64,000 bases of DNA from Rhodospirillales bacterium (lineage in GTDB: Bacteria > Pseudomonadota > Alphaproteobacteria > Micavibrionales > Micavibrionaceae), in contig JACKIP010000009.1 in assembly GCA_020638395.1 (NCBI GenBank), positions 9,118-73,117 on the forward strand, read 5' to 3'. The notes under the pieces are model-generated. The model searched no databases, was not told where the DNA came from, and worked only from the letters and a program-made list of their open reading frames with translations. This document shows, one piece after another, positions 18,080-26,418 of the stretch. A program made the position numbers and the translations under genes. The first letter of the stretch is position 1. Every line of letters begins with the position of its first letter.

Positions 18080-19522
18080 ATGAGACCAGACATGCCGACA
18101 ACTTCCGCTCCGCGTACGCTTTTCCAGAAAATATGGGACGACCATGTTGTGGATCGTCAGGAAGACGGCACCTGCACTATTTATATCGACCGCCATCTGG
18201 TGCATGAAGTGACCAGCCCGCAGGCCTTTGAGGGATTGCGGATGGCGGGACGCAAAGTTCGCCGTCCGGATGCGACGCTGGCCGTGGCCGATCATAATGT
18301 TCCGACGTCGGACCGGGCGCAGGGCATTCTGGAGCCGGAAAGCCGCCTGCAGGTTGAAACACTTGAAAAAAATGCTGCCGGGAATGGTATTACCTATTTT
18401 GGCATGAGCGATAAACGGCAGGGAATCGTGCACATTATCGGGCCGGAGCAAGGGTTTACTCAACCGGGAATGACAATCGTTTGCGGGGATTCTCATACCT
18501 CGACCCACGGTGCGTTTGGAGCGCTGGCCTTTGGAATTGGAACCTCGGAAGTTGAGCATGTGCTGGCTGCGCAGACTCTTATTCAGAAACCGGCAAAATC
18601 CATGCGGATCACGGTGGATGGAACGCTGGGGCCCGGAGTGACGGCAAAAGATATGATTTTAGCGATTATCGGCATGATCGGAACGGCCGGCGGAACGGGA
18701 TATGTCATTGAATATGCCGGCGAAGCGGTGCGCAATCTGTCAATGGAGGGGCGCATGACGATGTGTAATATGTCGATCGAAGGCGGGGCGCGTGCCGGGC
18801 TGATTGCACCGGATGCAACGACCTTTGCCTATCTGAAAGGCCGTCCGATGGCTCCCAAAGAAGATCTTTGGGAAAAAGCCGTCGCGTATTGGTCTACTCT
18901 GGCGTCTGACGAAGGGGCCATCTATGACAAAGAGATTACACTGCGCGCAGAAGATATCGCGCCGCTGGTAACCTGGGGAACCAGCCCACAGGACGTCGTG
19001 GCGGTTACCGGAACGGTGCCGGTGCGGGCCGATTTCAAAAATGAAGCGCAGCAACAGTCTTTTGACCGGGCGATGGAGTATATGGGGCTGGTGCCGGGGC
19101 AAAAGGTAACAGATATCCGGATTGACAAGGTCTTTATTGGTTCCTGCACAAATGGACGGATCGAGGATCTGCGGGCTGCGGCTGAAATTGCTGCGGGTCA
19201 GAAAGTTGCGACGCATGTGACGCAGGCTATGATCGTGCCGGGATCTGGTCTGGTCAAGGCGCAGGCCGAAGCCGAAGGGCTGGACAAGATTTTTATCGCG
19301 GCCGGATTTGACTGGCGGGAGCCAGGATGTTCCATGTGTCTGGCGATGAATGCTGACCGTCTGGAACCGGGAGAGCGCTGCGCATCCACGTCTAACCGTA
19401 ACTTTGAAGGACGGCAGGGACGGGGCGGGCGGACGCATCTGATGTCTCCGGCCATGGCCGCGGCCGCTGCAATTGCCGGTCATCTGGTGGATGTCCGTTC
19501 CTTACCACCGGTTAAAACGTAA
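18080..19522 (+). CDS. leuC: 3-isopropylmalate dehydratase large subunit LeuC
   Basis: LeuC (480 aa, or 476 from the Met at 18092) is the iron-sulfur subunit of isopropylmalate isomerase in leucine synthesis. Family marks are [20 protein letters not shown] and the 4Fe-4S ligands in GSCTNGR and in [26 protein letters not shown] near the C-terminus is typical. leuD and leuB are not adjacent, so the gene stands apart from the rest of the pathway. Neither candidate start has a good Shine-Dalgarno sequence. A well-formed promoter lies upstream. Confidence 0.96.
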   Translation: MRPDMPTTSAPRTLFQKIWDDHVVDRQEDGTCTIYIDRHLVHEVTSPQAFEGLRMAGRKVRRPDATLAVADHNVPTSDRAQGILEPESRLQVETLEKNAAGNGITYFGMSDKRQGIVHIIGPEQGFTQPGMTIVCGDSHTSTHGAFGALAFGIGTSEVEHVLAAQTLIQKPAKSMRITVDGTLGPGVTAKDMILAIIGMIGTAGGTGYVIEYAGEAVRNLSMEGRMTMCNMSIEGGARAGLIAPDATTFAYLKGRPMAPKEDLWEKAVAYWSTLASDEGAIYDKEITLRAEDIAPLVTWGTSPQDVVAVTGTVPVRADFKNEAQQQSFDRAMEYMGLVPGQKVTDIRIDKVFIGSCTNGRIEDLRAAAEIAAGQKVATHVTQAMIVPGSGLVKAQAEAEGLDKIFIAAGFDWREPGCSMCLAMNADRLEPGERCASTSNRNFEGRQGRGGRTHLMSPAMAAAAAIAGHLVDVRSLPPVKT

Positions 19523-19530
19523 CGTTTCGG

Positions 19531-19559
19531 TATCACACGCACAAGGGCGTGTAATGACG
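19531..19559. repeat. Short palindromic repeat, family B copy 3
   Basis: TATCACACGC, then ACAAGG, then GCGTGTAATGACG. It follows the leuC stop codon after 8 bases and shares its core with the copies at 1234, 15676 and 56531. Confidence 0.7.
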
Positions 19560-19627
19560 AAATTGAGGGGTAGTAAGTCCGTAAATCTGAAAAGATTGAC
19601 TCGTTGGTATTTTTCGGGTAGTTTATA

Positions 19628-19642
19628 GAACATAAAGAGAAC
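19628..19642. promoter_or_regulatory. Possible LexA (SOS) box, GAAC-N7-GAAC
   Basis: Two GAAC half-sites (19628-19631 and 19639-19642) are 7 bases apart. Read on the other strand this is GTTC-N7-GTTC, the alphaproteobacterial LexA site. It lies just downstream of a candidate promoter (TTGACT at 19596-19601, TAGTTT at 19619-19624) and before the SGNH hydrolase gene. Around two such matches per 64 kb are expected by chance on two strands, so position is the main support. Confidence 0.35.
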
Positions 19643-19656
19643 AATTGTGTCTTGCC

Positions 19657-19686
19657 CCCGCCGTCTGTCATGTCGGCGGGTTTTTT
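19657..19686 (+). terminator. Intrinsic terminator or attenuator before the SGNH gene
   Basis: The stem CCCGCCG (19657-19663) and CGGCGGG (19674-19680) with a 10-base loop is followed by six Ts. It is 134 bases after leuC and 32 bases before the next start. It may end the leuC transcript or act as an attenuator for the downstream gene. Confidence 0.85.
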
Positions 19687-19718
19687 ATTTTCAACATTTT
19701 ATTTAAGGAGTACATACC

Positions 19719-21023
19719 ATGCTGGGACTGGGACTTGGGCTTGGCCTGAAATCATATAAGGCCAAAATTGATGGGCTGCAACCATTCGCAATTGACAAAT
19801 TTGTTGCGATCGGGGCGTCGATTACGAATTATGCATTTGAAATACAGATCACCCGCACGCTGTGTGAAGCGATTGCGCTGCGCTTATATGGCAAAACACT
19901 GATTGTCAGTGAAGAAGCGACCGGCGGCAAGGGTGCCTCCGATCAGTTGGCGGATATGCCCGGCATTCTTGCCAATTATAGCGGGCAGAGCAATGTCGTG
20001 TTTGCCAATCATATGGGCGGGAATGATATCACCTATGGCACCGAGTTTCTCAATAAACCGCAGGTTGATCGTGATCGTCTTTTCGCAGATTATCAGGCCA
20101 CCTGGGATCTGGTGAAAAATGCCGGACACCGCTTCTTTTCGTATGGTCTGACTTTCCGGAATATTGGCGGAACGACTTTGGATAATGATCCGACGGCCCC
20201 GAAAGTGAATGAGCTGGGGGGCAGCTATACCTATAACCGGGACTGGATTTCCCAGATTTCGCAAAGCCGCGTTCCGTACCTGATGCGGGGGGATGCAATG
20301 GGGTTGAGCCATTATGAATATACCCGCAGCGTTTATGACATGGTGTTGGATACGGATAATATTCACCCGACCGAAATCGGGGATCTGATGATTGCGGTGA
20401 ATATGTTTCTCGGCGTGATGGAAGCTTCGGAGGGGCGGCTGCGGGAGGCTCCGGTTGAGGTTAATTTTAATAATGCGTTCCAAAGCCCGTCAGTACCGGT
20501 CGATATTGTGATTGCCACACACACAATTGCCGGATCAATTGTCCCCAGTAATGCTAACATAAACTGGCTGGGGGCTCCGTATGGAACGACCAGCGGCCTT
20601 ACACTTTATAGTGAAAGCCTGCATAATACAGATGGATCTGCCGCGAGTGGAGTCAGTGTTTTATATGCCGGGGCGAATAAATCTTTCCCCGTCTCAACGT
20701 TCGAGAGTGGAGATACCTCTGCCACACTGAATAATTCTATGTTGCGGAACTCCTATATCAGTGTGACCGGGTCTTCGGCGTCGGTTGCGGCGATGGTTTC
20801 CGGGCTGGAGCCAAACCGGACCTATGAAATTTCCATGTGCCGTATCCGGCAAACCGATATTCTGGTTTATGCGAACAGTGCGGCGGCCGTAGCGCCGACC
20901 ACGGATGAAATTGCAACAATTTCCACCCGGGCCGACCCTTATGGACGGATTTTTGTTCGGGCCAAGGAAAACAGCGCAACCGATAGTGTTGGGTTTTCAG
21001 GATTGCGCATTCGCAGCATTTGA
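19719..21023 (+). CDS. SGNH-type hydrolase-like protein, phage-like
   Basis: This 434-residue protein starts with an unusual hydrophobic Gly/Leu run (MLGLGLGLGL), as seen in some phage structural or tail-associated proteins. The first domain has an SGNH-hydrolase layout: FVAIGASITNY where GDS is expected, NHMGGNDITY (the GxND block), and DTDNIHPTEIG (the D-x-x-H block). So a Ser-His-Asp site seems intact although the GDS motif is GAS. The C-terminal 180 residues look beta-rich and may bind carbohydrate. A strong AAGGAG ribosome-binding site precedes the ATG. The neighbour is a peptidoglycan amidase; together they resemble a phage remnant or a cell-wall-acting module. Confidence 0.7.
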   Translation: MLGLGLGLGLKSYKAKIDGLQPFAIDKFVAIGASITNYAFEIQITRTLCEAIALRLYGKTLIVSEEATGGKGASDQLADMPGILANYSGQSNVVFANHMGGNDITYGTEFLNKPQVDRDRLFADYQATWDLVKNAGHRFFSYGLTFRNIGGTTLDNDPTAPKVNELGGSYTYNRDWISQISQSRVPYLMRGDAMGLSHYEYTRSVYDMVLDTDNIHPTEIGDLMIAVNMFLGVMEASEGRLREAPVEVNFNNAFQSPSVPVDIVIATHTIAGSIVPSNANINWLGAPYGTTSGLTLYSESLHNTDGSAASGVSVLYAGANKSFPVSTFESGDTSATLNNSMLRNSYISVTGSSASVAAMVSGLEPNRTYEISMCRIRQTDILVYANSAAAVAPTTDEIATISTRADPYGRIFVRAKENSATDSVGFSGLRIRSI

Positions 21024-21074
21024 CGAAACTCTATGCTCCACTTTTGCAGCAAATTCGTGTATACTGGAGGAAGC

Positions 21075-21791
21075 ATGACGATCTTTCACAAACCCTCGCC
21101 AAATTTTAACGATCGCCCCGGCGGGCAGCCTCCCGCCTATTTAATCTTGCATTATACCGGCATGAAAAACGCTGCGGATGCTTTGTCCCGGCTCTGCGGC
21201 AAAGACTCGCAGGTCAGCGCACATTACACCATTGATGAGGACGGCCTGATTTATCACCATGTCGATGTGAAAAAGCGGGCCTGGCATGCCGGGAAATCTT
21301 TCTGGCGCGGGATGAATGACATGAATGCCGCCTCGATCGGGATCGAGCTGGTTAATCCGGGGCATGAGTATGGATATCGGCCGTTTACATCTGCACAAAT
21401 TTTTACGCTGATAACTTTGTGCAAAGAGATTATGCAGGAATATCCCATGCCGGCGCAAAATGTGCTGGCGCATTCCGATGTCGCGCCCGTTCGCAAGCAG
21501 GACCCGGGTGAGCTGTTTCCCTGGGCGGAATTGGCGGGGCACGGTATCGGGGTCTGGCCGGAGCCGACGGAGGCCGATATTGAAAAGGCTCGGACCTGGA
21601 CTTTGGATGAGTATGTCTCCCATGTTCGCAGGTACGGCTATGATCCGGAGTGTGGGTATGAATATGCGTTACGCGCTTTTGAACGCCATTTCGCGCCAGA
21701 GCTGATTCTGGGTACATCGCAGAATGAAAAAATCGCACAGGCACGTCTGGCTTGCCTTTTGCGCTTATATGGTGATAGAAATAAAGCCTGA
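21075..21791 (+). CDS. N-acetylmuramoyl-L-alanine amidase, AmiD/Amidase_2 type
   Basis: This 238-residue enzyme cleaves the amide bond between MurNAc and the peptide of peptidoglycan. It has LILHYTGM with the first zinc His, then QVSAHYTIDEDGLIYHHVD, GIELVNPGHEYGY, and AHSDVAPVRKQDPGELFPW with the later zinc His and the catalytic region. No signal peptide is seen. The ATG at 21075 with GGAGG just before it was chosen; an upstream in-frame ATG at 21033 adds residues unlike the family. The stop codon directly abuts the 5' end of the RNase P RNA. Confidence 0.92.
   Translation: MTIFHKPSPNFNDRPGGQPPAYLILHYTGMKNAADALSRLCGKDSQVSAHYTIDEDGLIYHHVDVKKRAWHAGKSFWRGMNDMNAASIGIELVNPGHEYGYRPFTSAQIFTLITLCKEIMQEYPMPAQNVLAHSDVAPVRKQDPGELFPWAELAGHGIGVWPEPTEADIEKARTWTLDEYVSHVRRYGYDPECGYEYALRAFERHFAPELILGTSQNEKIAQARLACLLRLYGDRNKA
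21752..21780 (+). promoter_or_regulatory. Candidate rnpB promoter inside the amidase 3' end
   Basis: TTGCCT (21752-21757) and ATAGAA (21775-21780) are spaced by 17 bases inside the last codons of the amidase gene. Transcription would start a few bases before the P1 stem of RNase P RNA. The -10 box is weak; the position is the main support. Confidence 0.4.
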
Positions 21792-22184
21792 TTTTCGGAA
21801 GATCGGATGGCTGCGGGGCTTTTGTTGCGTGTGTTTTGGGACTATTCCCGGAGCAGGCGGATCAAGGCTTCGAGGAAAGTCCGGGCATCATGGAAACACG
21901 GCGCCGGGGAAATCCCGGATGGAGTAATCCACTGGACAGGGCCACAGAAAAAATGTAGCTGGGAAAACAACCCCCAGTCATAATGAAAAGGTGCGGTAAG
22001 AGCGCACCGCGCGACCGGTAACGGAAGCGGCATGGTAACCCCCGCCGGATGCAAGATCAAATAGGGGCCGCACATGATGCGTTTTCACATCGTGGCCCGG
22101 GTCGATCGCTTGACGAATCTGGTAACAGATTGCGCAGATGAATAGCCATCCCCGACAGAACCCGGCTTACAGGTCTTCCGAAAA
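21792..22184 (+). ncRNA. rnpB: RNase P RNA, bacterial type A
   Basis: This is the catalytic RNA of RNase P, which matures tRNA 5' ends. The 5' sequence TTTTCGGAAGATC (21792-21804) pairs with GGTCTTCCGAAAA (22172-22184) as helix P1 with one G.U pair. Conserved regions in order are GAGGAAAGTCCGGGC (CR-I), an ACAG-AA region, GGTAAGAGCGCACCG, a CAAATAGGG-type segment, GGCCCG, and the 3' signature CCGACAGAACCCGGCTTA (CR-V). A T-run follows P1 at 22185-22190, so P1 may also serve in termination. The mature 5' end may lie a few bases inside the given start. No tRNA or rRNA adjoins. Confidence 0.95.
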
Positions 22185-22190
22185 TTTTTT
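22185..22190 (+). terminator. T-run ending rnpB
   Basis: Six Ts directly follow the 3' strand of helix P1 (ending at 22184), giving a hairpin-plus-T layout that can stop transcription of rnpB. Confidence 0.5.
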
Positions 22191-22238
22191 TCCTGTATAG
22201 AAGCCTCTGCAAAAGGTTTATGCCTAATTTTACAAAAC

Positions 22239-22311
22239 CGTCATTCTGAGCGGAGCGAAGAATCTTTTGTTTCAATGGGTTAAGATCCTTCGCCTGCGGC
22301 TCAGGATGACG
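22239..22311. repeat. 73-bp palindromic element, family A copy 2
   Basis: The ends are CGTCATTCTGAGC and GCTCAGGATGACG, with inner arms GAAGAATCTT and AAGATCCTTC. It is the inverted counterpart of 15548-15620, with 7 differences in 73. Conservation of both arms with loop divergence argues for a structured mobile element rather than coding sequence. Confidence 0.85.
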
Positions 22312-22325
22312 ATTCTATATTTTTC

Positions 22326-22391
22326 ACCACGAATAAATACGAAGACACACCAAGACCTTCCTATTCGTGTCTATTTGTGTTCATTCGTGGT
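22326..22391. repeat. Imperfect palindrome with ACCACGAAT ends
   Basis: ACCACGAAT at 22326-22334 pairs with ATTCGTGGT at 22383-22391. Inner segments (GAAGACAC and GTGTC) extend the symmetry imperfectly. Only one copy was seen in the window. Confidence 0.5.
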
Positions 22392-22507
22392 TCATGATGC
22401 TTTGTTTGTTTTTGGTACTTTGCGGTGAAAATCCGGGAGGGTGACGATGAAAAACGTTATTTCACTTCCCCTGATTTTGCGGTAGAAGGGGAGGAAAGAT
22501 TATTCTG

Positions 22508-23644
22508 ATGCCTCAAACCGTTGCCATATTTCTGAATCAATGCCTGCCGCTCAGTGAAATTTTTGTGCGGCATCAGGCCGAAGCTTTGAAAGGATTTTCT
22601 CCGAAGCTGGTGGCATGCCGTCGAGTGACTCCGTCTGTTGCGGGAGAGGCTCTGCCACAGGTTTTTCTGAATAAAACCAATTTAAAAATGGAAAAAATAC
22701 GGGAGCTTTTGTTTAAACTGACCCTGCGCAGCCGGGTGCTGGAAGAGGCGGTGCGGGAGTGTGATCTGATTCATGCGCATTTTGGTCCGACTGGCTGGCT
22801 GGCGAGTGGTCTTGCGCAGCGCACCGGAAAGCCTTTGATTGTGACCTGTCACGGCTTTGATGTGCTGAAAAACGATATCAGTCTGCGCCATGACGGAATG
22901 CTGCAAAAAATGTATTCGATGAATCGTGCTGCATTGGCGCAGCGCGCTGCAAAATTTATCTGTGTGTCCGAATATATTAAAAAGAGGGCAATCGCTTTCG
23001 GATTTCCGGAAGAAAAATGCGTGGTGCATTATATGGGGATTCCGCTCGTGCCGCATGAAACGCCCCGTCCATCTTCCCGGCCTCCAGAGGGGCCGATGCG
23101 CCTGATTGCGGTTGGGCGGCTTGTGCCTTTCAAGGGGCACGCCCGGTTGATTGAAGCGGTCGCCGAGGTTGAACGGCGCGGATACCCTGTCGAACTGCAT
23201 ATTGTGGGCGGTGGGGAGCTGCGGGATTCCCTTGAAGCGCAGGCGGCCCGCTCTTTAAAACAGTACAAATTCTGGGGAGGGCAGCCGCATGAAAAGGTGG
23301 TGTCCTTGATGCGCGAGAGCGATATTTTCTGTCATACCTCCCTGCACATGAGCAACGGTCAGACCGAGGCATTTGGGTTAGTGTTGCTTGAAGCCCAATG
23401 GGCGGGGCTTCCGGTGGTTGCGTTTGATTCCGGCGGAGTGCCCGAAGCAATGGCAGTGGGGCAAACAGGACTTCTGGCCCCCGAAGGCGACGTCAAAGCG
23501 TTTGCCGACGCCCTATGCCGCCTGATGGATGATCCGGTGCTGCTCGATAATTTTGCAAAAGCCGCGCCGCAATTTGTGCAGCAAAATTTTGACAGCCGCA
23601 CACAAACCGCCAAACTGGAAGATCATTACCGGGACGTTTTGTAA
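22508..23644 (+). CDS. Glycosyltransferase family 4
   Basis: This 378-residue protein has the two-domain GT-B layout of GT4 enzymes. The N-terminal domain has SEIFVRHQAEALKGF and IHAHFGPTGWLA. The C-terminal domain has LIAVGRLVPFKGHARLIEAV, ELHIVGGGELRDSL and the E-x7-E sugar-nucleotide site in TEAFGLVLLEAQWAGLPVVAF. It probably adds a sugar to a lipid-linked or surface glycan in the cytoplasm. It lies alone, so its pathway is unclear; the Wza/Wzc pair 8 kb upstream is a possible client. Its stop codon lies within a bidirectional terminator shared with the flotillin gene. Confidence 0.92.
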   Translation: MPQTVAIFLNQCLPLSEIFVRHQAEALKGFSPKLVACRRVTPSVAGEALPQVFLNKTNLKMEKIRELLFKLTLRSRVLEEAVRECDLIHAHFGPTGWLASGLAQRTGKPLIVTCHGFDVLKNDISLRHDGMLQKMYSMNRAALAQRAAKFICVSEYIKKRAIAFGFPEEKCVVHYMGIPLVPHETPRPSSRPPEGPMRLIAVGRLVPFKGHARLIEAVAEVERRGYPVELHIVGGGELRDSLEAQAARSLKQYKFWGGQPHEKVVSLMRESDIFCHTSLHMSNGQTEAFGLVLLEAQWAGLPVVAFDSGGVPEAMAVGQTGLLAPEGDVKAFADALCRLMDDPVLLDNFAKAAPQFVQQNFDSRTQTAKLEDHYRDVL

Positions 23645-23666
23645 AAGCCCGGAGGCTTTTACAAAA
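23637..23666. terminator. Perfect palindromic bidirectional terminator
   Basis: TTTTGTAAAAGCC (23637-23649) and GGCTTTTACAAAA (23654-23666) are perfect 13-base arms around CGGA. The palindrome fills the 22-base gap between the convergent stops of the GT4 and flotillin genes and includes the GT4 stop codon. A/T-rich arms around a short GC core give U-rich tails in both directions. Confidence 0.8.
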
Positions 23667-25025
23667 TTATGGTTTTTCGGTGGGAGTATCTTTTGATTTT
23701 GGCAGTTTTTGCGACTTATCGGAGGTCGTATTAACTCCAAATCGTTCCATCATGGCTTGCCCTTGCTCGGTTTGGGCCAGTCCTTCCAGCATAGCGGCCA
23801 GATTCGTTCCGCCTTTGGCAGAAAACATATCCATAACGTTATTGATGCCTTCTACGGGATTTCCGGAATTTACAATAATTTTAATATCGGAAACTTTCAA
23901 CGCTCCGGCCTGCTCAAGTCCGACCTGTTTTGTAGCGTTAATGGCTTCGATATTAACCAGATAACTTTGATAGCCCTTATTTTCTCCGATTTCTTTTGCA
24001 AGTTCGATCTGCGCTTGCACCGGTGCGAGTTGCATCGCCCGTTCCGCATCGGCCCGCGCTTCTCCTTCAACCTTGATGGCTTCGGCTTCTTTTTTCTTGG
24101 CTTCCAGATGTCCTTCTGCGCGAATGACCATAGAGACACGGTCTTCGTCGGCTTTAACGACATTCATATCTTTGTTAATTTCGGCACGTTTCACGTCATT
24201 TACCTGAACAACCGCCATTTCTTTTTCTTTTGTCAGGCGTTGTTGTTCTTTAATTTCCTGTGCGGCGCGTTCATTGGCAATCCCTACGGCCTGTGCTTTT
24301 TGTGCGGTCCTTTCCCCTACAGCCTGCAGGGCTTCCTGTTCTTTGATGTCGCGCTGCCGTTGTGCCTCGATTTCTGCCATCTCTGCATTTTTGATATTTT
24401 CGGCAACTTCCTGACGGCTTTCCATCTCGATTAAAGATTTCTTTTTCTCCATAATATTGTGGATCACAAGATTGCCGGTTGCATCACGAATATCCATCAA
24501 TTCAATACTTTTCACCGGGACGACTCCCCAGCTTTTCAACTGATCCTGCACGGCTTGCGTGAACTGTTCGCCGTATATGCTCCGTTCCAGCATAATCCGG
24601 TCAATATCATGAGAAGCGAGAATGGTTCTCACCGCACCCTGAACGATGGACAGCAACTGATTCTGCAATTCAGAGAAACTCTCAACGCGCTGAGCCGCCA
24701 GATTACTATCGGAAATTCTAAAGAATGCGACAATATCGACAACAAACGGCACGCGCCCGACGTCATAGGCTTCGTATCCAACCAAATTCAGGTCAAAGAC
24801 CGAAACAGGCAATACAATTTTACTGACCCCGATCACTGGAACCCATGACGGCCATTCATAGTAAGTGTTACCATTCTTGGTGTCTTTTCCGTAAGACTTT
24901 GTATCTTGTCTGGATTGCACGATATGAACTTCGTTTGTCGGAACAACCCGCCGCAGCAAGAATGCAATCAGCAGTGCCAGAACAACAATGCCTAAAACAA
25001 CAGGCCCCGCAAAAAATGGCATCAA
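23667..25025 (-). CDS. Flotillin-like SPFH protein
   Basis: This 452-residue protein has a membrane segment (about residues 8-24), an SPFH domain (PTNEVHIVQSR, later AQRVESFSELQNQLLSIVQGAVR), and a long charged coiled-coil region from about residue 195 to 350. That region is rich in Glu, Ala, Lys and Gln with flotillin-type EA repeats (EAKKKEAEAIKVEGEARADA). The C-terminus ends in GGTNLAAMLEGLAQTEQG and a Lys/Ser/Pro tail. Flotillins organise ordered membrane domains. It is the second SPFH protein in the window and only distantly related to the slipin at 393. No NfeD gene adjoins it. Confidence 0.9.
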   Translation of the reverse strand: MMPFFAGPVVLGIVVLALLIAFLLRRVVPTNEVHIVQSRQDTKSYGKDTKNGNTYYEWPSWVPVIGVSKIVLPVSVFDLNLVGYEAYDVGRVPFVVDIVAFFRISDSNLAAQRVESFSELQNQLLSIVQGAVRTILASHDIDRIMLERSIYGEQFTQAVQDQLKSWGVVPVKSIELMDIRDATGNLVIHNIMEKKKSLIEMESRQEVAENIKNAEMAEIEAQRQRDIKEQEALQAVGERTAQKAQAVGIANERAAQEIKEQQRLTKEKEMAVVQVNDVKRAEINKDMNVVKADEDRVSMVIRAEGHLEAKKKEAEAIKVEGEARADAERAMQLAPVQAQIELAKEIGENKGYQSYLVNIEAINATKQVGLEQAGALKVSDIKIIVNSGNPVEGINNVMDMFSAKGGTNLAAMLEGLAQTEQGQAMMERFGVNTTSDKSQKLPKSKDTPTEKP

Positions 25026-25111
25026 TGCCTCCCTCTAGTTATTAAAAATCAATAAGGCCTTAACCCTATAAAAGTCTTCTGAATAATGCAACTTTTTTTG
25101 ATTTATGCGGC

Positions 25112-26404
25112 TCACCCATAGAATGGATCTTTCAGCAGGATAGTGTCGTCCCGTTCCGGGGAGGTTGACAATAAAAAGACCGGGGCGCCGATCAATTCTT
25201 CAATTACATGAACGTATTTAACTGCTGCCGGGGGCAGATCGCTAAAAGACCGTGCGCCCCGGGTGCTCTCATTCCAGCCCGGCAGAGTCATATAGACGGG
25301 CTCTATGCGGGCCTGCTCATTTTGTCCGGCGGGGAAATAGTCCAGCTTTTTTCCATCCAGCAGGTAACCGGTGCAGATTTTCAGCTCGTCAAATCCATCC
25401 AGAACGTCGAGTTTGGTCAGGGCGATGCCATCAATGCCGCAGATTGTGACGGCCTGCCGCACCAGTGTGGCATCAAACCAGCCACAGCGGCGTTTGCGTC
25501 CGGTGGTTGTGCCAAATTCATGACCGCGCTGCCCCATGCGCTCGCCGTCTTCATTGAGTTGCTCGGTCGGGAACGGTCCTGTTCCCACGCGGGTTGTATA
25601 GGCTTTTGTGATCCCCAGCACCGTCCCGATGGCTTTTGGTCCAACCCCGGAGCCGGTAGAGGCTTGTGCCGCGACGATATTGGAGGAGGTGACAAACGGG
25701 TATGTGCCGTGGTCTACATCCAGCATAATGCCCTGCGCGCCTTCGAACAGGATTTTATCCCCGCGCCGGCGGGCCTGCTCCAGAACCCGCCAGACCTGAT
25801 CGGCATAGACCAGAACCTGATCGGCGATTTGCATTAACTGATCGAAAATTTCCTGCGGGCAGATCTCACTGGCTCCCAGACCTTTCAGCAGGGCATTATG
25901 ATGGACCATTAGCTTTTCCAGTTTTTCCCGCAGCAGGACCGGGTCTCGCAGGTCACACAGCCGAATACCGCGGCGGGCGACTTTGTCTTCGTAGGTCGGG
26001 CCGATGCCGCGTTTGGTCGTCCCGAGCTGCCCTTTGCCGCGGGCAGCTTCCAGCGCTTCATCCATAGCACTGTGAACTGGCATAATCAGATTGACATTAT
26101 CGGCGATTTTCAGGGTTTCCGGAGAAATTTCAACGCCCTGCGCCCGGACATCGTCAATTTCTTTCAGCAGCGCCCATGGATCAACCACCACACCATTGCC
26201 GATAATTGACAGCTTCCCGGGGCGGACGATTCCAGAGGGCAAAAGGTGTAGTTTATAAACCTTGTCATTGATGACCAGCGTATGCCCGGCATTATGCCCG
26301 CCCTGAAAGCGCACGACGACATCGGCACGGCTGGACAGCCAGTCAACAATTTTTCCTTTTCCTTCATCCCCCCATTGGGACCCGATTACGGTAACGTTCG
26401 CCAT
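25112..26404 (-). CDS. purA: Adenylosuccinate synthetase PurA
   Basis: PurA (430 aa) joins aspartate to IMP using GTP, the first step to AMP. It has [16 protein letters not shown] at the N-terminus, [24 protein letters not shown], and [14 protein letters not shown]. The Met at 26404 is preferred over the Met at 26407 because its distance from GAGG is better. hisZ lies 11 bases upstream and thiD overlaps hisZ, forming a three-gene operon thiD-hisZ-purA. Linkage of hisZ to purA is common in alphaproteobacteria. Confidence 0.97.
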   Translation of the reverse strand: MANVTVIGSQWGDEGKGKIVDWLSSRADVVVRFQGGHNAGHTLVINDKVYKLHLLPSGIVRPGKLSIIGNGVVVDPWALLKEIDDVRAQGVEISPETLKIADNVNLIMPVHSAMDEALEAARGKGQLGTTKRGIGPTYEDKVARRGIRLCDLRDPVLLREKLEKLMVHHNALLKGLGASEICPQEIFDQLMQIADQVLVYADQVWRVLEQARRRGDKILFEGAQGIMLDVDHGTYPFVTSSNIVAAQASTGSGVGPKAIGTVLGITKAYTTRVGTGPFPTEQLNEDGERMGQRGHEFGTTTGRKRRCGWFDATLVRQAVTICGIDGIALTKLDVLDGFDELKICTGYLLDGKKLDYFPAGQNEQARIEPVYMTLPGWNESTRGARSFSDLPPAAVKYVHVIEELIGAPVFLLSTSPERDDTILLKDPFYG

Positions 26405-26418
26405 CATGACCTCTTTCT

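Larger units (their letters stand above)
22191..22507. other. Intergenic region filled with palindromic repeats
   Basis: This stretch of 317 bases between rnpB and the glycosyltransferase gene holds the 73-bp palindrome (22239-22311) and a second, different palindrome (22326-22391). The last 100 bases hold no recognised feature besides the ribosome-binding region (GAGGAAAG) of the next gene. Confidence 0.8.

Noticed and set aside
19719..22190. Complete prophage
   Set aside because: Only a hydrolase and an amidase look phage-like. No integrase, terminase, capsid or repeat borders were found.
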